Assembly: GCF_900162665.1 (NCBI RefSeq) | Contig: NZ_LT727812.1 | Span: forward strand, 1,224,177 to 1,288,176 | DNA length: 64,000 nucleotides | Direction: 5' to 3' | DNA from: Oceanobacillus sojae | Lineage (GTDB): Bacteria > Bacillota > Bacilli > Bacillales > Amphibacillaceae | Shown here: in pieces, positions 61,568 through 64,000 of the stretch | Layout of the letters: each line of letters begins with the position of its first letter | How positions within the stretch are numbered: the stretch's first letter is position 1 | The notes under the pieces: model-generated | What the model saw: the letters and a program-made list of their open reading frames with translations, nothing else | Told to the model about the DNA's origin: nothing | The model's database searches: none | Translations under genes and position numbers: made by a program

Positions 61568-61632
61568 AATATACTTACTGTTTATTAAGATAATTCACTA
61601 CTTTTGTAAACTTATTGTAAGGTTATTAAAAA
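61568..61632 (-). promoter_or_regulatory. Pho-box-like repeats and -10 of the phn operon
   Basis: On the minus strand TTTTTA (61632-61627), CTTACA (61621-61616), TTTACA (61610-61605) and TTAATA (61588-61583) keep an 11- or 22-base phase. Two match TT-H-A-Y-A exactly and two have one mismatch. TATATT (61573-61568) follows as a -10. This is the arrangement of PhoP-activated promoters in Bacillus. Confidence 0.45.
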
Positions 61633-61651
61633 CTGCAATGATATTTTCAAT

Positions 61652-61686
61652 CAAAAAAAGCTTTGAATGCTATTAACACTCAAAGC
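61652..61686 (-). terminator. Terminator of the P-type ATPase gene
   Basis: On the minus strand GCTTTGA (61686-61680) and TCAAAGC (61666-61660) form a stem followed by seven T. Confidence 0.75.
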
Positions 61687-61724
61687 CTTTACCTGTTCTC
61701 TCTATTCTTATCATCATCAATTTT

Positions 61725-63614
61725 TTAATCTCCCTTTAACATTCGCAATCCATTAAGAATAACAAGAATGGTGCTTCCCTCATGACCAATTACCCCCAGC
61801 GGCATATTGATTACTTGCAGAAAATTGCTGGCAATCAAAACGGTTATGACAGCAAGTGAAAAAACGATATTTTGCTTCACAATCGTATTCATTTTTTTAG
61901 AAATACGAATCGCATTTACCATTTTTCCCAAATTATTTTTCATCAGCACAACATTGGCTGTTTCCAAAGCAATATCGCTGCCTGCTCCCATGGCAACCCC
62001 AATATTTGCTGTAGCCAAAGCAGGCGCATCATTGATACCATCGCCAACCATGGCAGTCACCTGATTTTGCTTCCGTAACTGCTTCAGATAATTTACTTTA
62101 TCTTCAGGTAAACAGTTTGCATGGAACTCCGTTATTCCAGCTTCCTGAGCAATGCTCTTCGCGGTCGCCTGGTTGTCTCCTGTCAGCATAATAGCCCTCA
62201 AGCCAAGATGATGGAGCTCCTGAATTGCTGCAATCGCATCTTGCCGGAGAGTGTCCTTCAGCATGAATACAGCAATAATCTTTGCAGCTTTTCTCATAAA
62301 AATATTCGTTGTTGCCTGTTCCTGTATATTAAAAGCCTTCAGGAATTGCTCTGCATCCTGTGTTCCGACCAGCTCTGCGTTCCCAATCAGCCAGGAAACA
62401 TCATCTATCTCCGCTGATAATCCTTTGCCATTATGATGCTGCACAGATACGGATAATTCTGCCTGTTCTTTTTGATATGTTCCCGCCCACTCCTTCATCG
62501 CATTGGCAAGCGGATGAATGGACTCACTTTCCATGGTATAGATGATACTTGCCAGGTATTTCGTGTCTTGCCGGGGATCGATAAAAAAATCCACGACCGC
62601 TGGTTCTCCTTTAGTTAACGTGCCCGTTTTATCCAAAGCTACAGCATCTAATTTTGCTAGAGATTCTACATAAACACCACCTTTAAACAGAATCCCCTGA
62701 CGTGCACCATTGGAAATAGCTGATAAGGTTGCAGGCATAATTGAAGCAACTAAGGCACACGGTGAAGCAACAACCAGTAAAATCATTGCCCGGTAAATCG
62801 TATCTGTCCAGGTCCAGCCGAATAGATAATGAGGAAGAACCATCATTACCGCAACTGTTAGAAGTACAATTTTGACATATAATCCTTCAAATCTTTCTAT
62901 AAATTGCTGAGAGGGCGAACGCTCTTCATGTGCGTTTTGAACCAATTCAATAATCTTTTGAAACATTGTCTCTGTCGGCAATGTATTTATTTCGATATGA
63001 AGACCGCCGCTGAGATTAACTGTTCCAGCAAACACTTCATCACCTATTGCCTTGATAATTGGAATCGATTCGCCTGATAACGCACTCTCGTCAACTGTGG
63101 TATCCCCTTTGATAATCACTCCATCAGCCGGGATTCTTTCTCCTGTTTTCACCATAATCTGATCACCAGGCTTCAATTGATCAATAGCTGTCACTTCACC
63201 GTTTAGCAATGTAGCTGTTTCCGGCTGCAGCTTCATCAGGTTTTCCAGCTCATTTTTATTTTTATTTTCCGTATAGCTTTCTAAAGCACCAGACAGGGAA
63301 AAGATAAAAATTAAGATAGCTCCTTCCGCCCAGTATCCTATGGAAGCTGCTCCTACAGCTGCAATAATCATTAATAATTCTACGTTTAATTGTCCCGTCT
63401 TATATGTTTCAGTGATTCCTTCCTTTGCTTTTGCAAAACCTCCAATCAGAAAAGAAGCAACTAACAAACTGATCCATAAAGAATTCTCTATATGCCCAGA
63501 TAGTATCCAGGCTGTCAAAATAAGTATTCCGCTTATAGCTGCGGCAATTATTTCTCCATGTACTTTGAGATTGGTTATAAAAAAAGAATGTTGATTTGCT
63601 TTTATGTCTTCCAT
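61725..63614 (-). CDS. P1B-4-type metal-exporting ATPase, PfeT/ZosA-like
   Basis: The 629-residue heavy-metal ATPase has no N-terminal HMA domain. It has the SPC motif VVASPCALVASIMPATLS (in place of CPC), DKTGTLTKGEP, SIHPLANAM, GDGINDAPAL and, near the C-terminus, GVIGHEGSTILVILNGLRML; SPC plus HEGST mark the P1B-4 group. B. subtilis PfeT (formerly ZosA) of this type exports Fe(II) and is PerR-repressed. AAGGGGG precedes ATG 63614. A PerR box and a weak Fur-like box lie upstream. Confidence 0.87.
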   Translation of the reverse strand: MEDIKANQHSFFITNLKVHGEIIAAAISGILILTAWILSGHIENSLWISLLVASFLIGGFAKAKEGITETYKTGQLNVELLMIIAAVGAASIGYWAEGAILIFIFSLSGALESYTENKNKNELENLMKLQPETATLLNGEVTAIDQLKPGDQIMVKTGERIPADGVIIKGDTTVDESALSGESIPIIKAIGDEVFAGTVNLSGGLHIEINTLPTETMFQKIIELVQNAHEERSPSQQFIERFEGLYVKIVLLTVAVMMVLPHYLFGWTWTDTIYRAMILLVVASPCALVASIMPATLSAISNGARQGILFKGGVYVESLAKLDAVALDKTGTLTKGEPAVVDFFIDPRQDTKYLASIIYTMESESIHPLANAMKEWAGTYQKEQAELSVSVQHHNGKGLSAEIDDVSWLIGNAELVGTQDAEQFLKAFNIQEQATTNIFMRKAAKIIAVFMLKDTLRQDAIAAIQELHHLGLRAIMLTGDNQATAKSIAQEAGITEFHANCLPEDKVNYLKQLRKQNQVTAMVGDGINDAPALATANIGVAMGAGSDIALETANVVLMKNNLGKMVNAIRISKKMNTIVKQNIVFSLAVITVLIASNFLQVINMPLGVIGHEGSTILVILNGLRMLKGD

Positions 63615-63653
63615 TCTGCAGACCCCCTTTGACGCAATTTATATTTCTGATAT

Positions 63654-63668
63654 TGACTCTCATTCTCA
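63654..63668. promoter_or_regulatory. Weak Fur-like 7-1-7 element
   Basis: TGACTCTCATTCTCA keeps 10 of 14 positions of the 7-1-7 Fur box TGATAAT-N-ATTATCA. It lies between the PerR box and the ATPase start. Confidence 0.3.
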
Positions 63669-63690
63669 ATTATTTATAACTAATATTAGA

Positions 63691-63705
63691 TTATAATTAC
63701 TATAA
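63691..63705. promoter_or_regulatory. PerR box
   Basis: TTATAATTACTATAA matches the PerR/Bacillus consensus TTATAAT-N-ATTATAA at 13 of 14 defined positions. It lies about 80 bases before the P-type ATPase start. Confidence 0.65.
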
Positions 63706-63845
63706 ATAGTATAGCATACTTTCTTTATATTTGTTTGTAGAAATGGTGACAAATTTATTTAAAAAGATTGTCTATATAAGTTGAATTAGATAATTTTCCA
63801 TTGACCTAATATATGCTCTTGATCCATTTACGCAGTAAGCAACGC

Positions 63846-63898
63846 TAATGAACGAAAAAATGCCTGAGACAAATTCTCAGGCATTTTTTCGTTCATTA
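63846..63898. terminator. 24-bp perfect terminator hairpin
   Basis: The arms 63846-63869 and 63875-63898 are perfect complements (core AAAAAATGCCTGAGA) with a 5-base loop and T runs within the stem. It ends the minus-strand gene that stops at 63910. Confidence 0.9.
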
Positions 63899-63909
63899 AT
63901 TAGTCATTT

Positions 63910-64000
63910 TTATTCTCTGAATTTCCGTTCTTCTTCCAGCACTTTTTTTCTATTGTTTATTTGAGTTAATCCGTAGCCAAATAAGCATAGGATGAGTACT
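63910..64000 (-). CDS. C-terminal end of a small membrane protein (5' part outside window)
   Basis: The last 29 codons read VLILCLFGYGLTQINNRKKV then LEEERKFRE and TAA (63912-63910): one membrane helix followed by a charged cytosolic tail. The rest lies beyond the window. No family can be assigned from this piece. The strong terminator 12 bases downstream supports a real gene end. Confidence 0.5.
   Translation of the reverse strand, partial: VLILCLFGYGLTQINNRKKVLEEERKFRE

Overview
The window looks like a chromosomal stretch of a low-GC, spore-forming member of the Bacillaceae, probably a halotolerant Oceanobacillus/Virgibacillus-like genus. The evidence is the family-level identity of most proteins, AGGAGG-type ribosome binding sites, AT-rich intergenic DNA with sigma-A-like promoters, and two sporulation genes (sda at 56738-56917 and a probable gamma-type small acid-soluble spore protein at 23300-23509). 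Genus is an inference from composition and gene content only. I see no rRNA, tRNA, CRISPR array, prophage or intact insertion sequence; mobile DNA is limited to one IS3-like remnant at about 44.2 kb.

Layout. 0-9.5 kb: a DUF4870 membrane protein (cut by the window edge), helD, a small export protein with a frameshifted MerR regulator, a cyclase plus PLP-enzyme pair with a GntR regulator, and an ArsR/oxidoreductase divergon. 9.5-18.7 kb: an ABC exporter, PadR plus DUF4188, a tatA / GMC oxidoreductase / Tat-exported subunit operon, a Cys-rich copper-storage-like protein, and a MarR plus short-chain dehydrogenase (SDR) cluster with one SDR reduced to a stub. 18.8-25 kb: PEP carboxylase, a truncated WYL protein, an XRE/membrane-protein pair, a spore protein and an oxalate-decarboxylase-type bicupin.

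25.3-35.1 kb is the most coherent block. It is a complete flavin-based extracellular electron transfer (EET) locus of the type known from Listeria, split into divergent arms. One arm is apbE/fmnB - dmkA - ecfA1 - ecfA2 - ecfT; the other is ndh2 - eetA - eetB - dmkB. A separate lipoprotein gene stands where the flavin-carrying lipoprotein PplA would be expected, but its protein shows no FMN-attachment motif. Three near-perfect TTGTGAA-N4-TTCACAA palindromes (Rex-like, also compatible with Fnr/Crp) lie at the lipoprotein and apbE promoters, suggesting redox control.

35-44 kb: an SDR, a thioredoxin-like gene with a disturbed start, and an MFS/TetR pair. Next comes an unusual operon pairing a USP/KdpD-like protein with a second primary-type sigma factor, preceded by a 15-codon leader ORF and a strong hairpin. 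TetR-like operator sequences recur at four promoters here. A decayed EamA transporter and a GltS-type symporter follow. 44-50 kb: a siroheme-protein/glutaredoxin/histidine-rich protein group and a copper operon (csoR, copZ, copA, ydhK-like) with three CsoR-type operators. 50-57 kb: a racemase, chrA with a truncated padR, an ABC-2 exporter with a TetR, a Lin0512-family protein and sda inside a short inverted repeat. 57-64 kb: a phosphonate-type ABC importer (phnD-C-E-E) fused in an operon to a tyrosine phosphatase and preceded by Pho-box-like repeats, then a PfeT-type metal-exporting P-type ATPase behind a PerR box.

Themes are metal and redox homeostasis (Cu, Fe, thiols, NADH, flavin) and many one-component regulators adjacent to their targets. 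Several genes are in decay (merR, SDR, WYL, EamA, padR, IS3). Starts were moved from the longest reading frame when a good ribosome binding site pointed elsewhere; each such case is stated in its entry.
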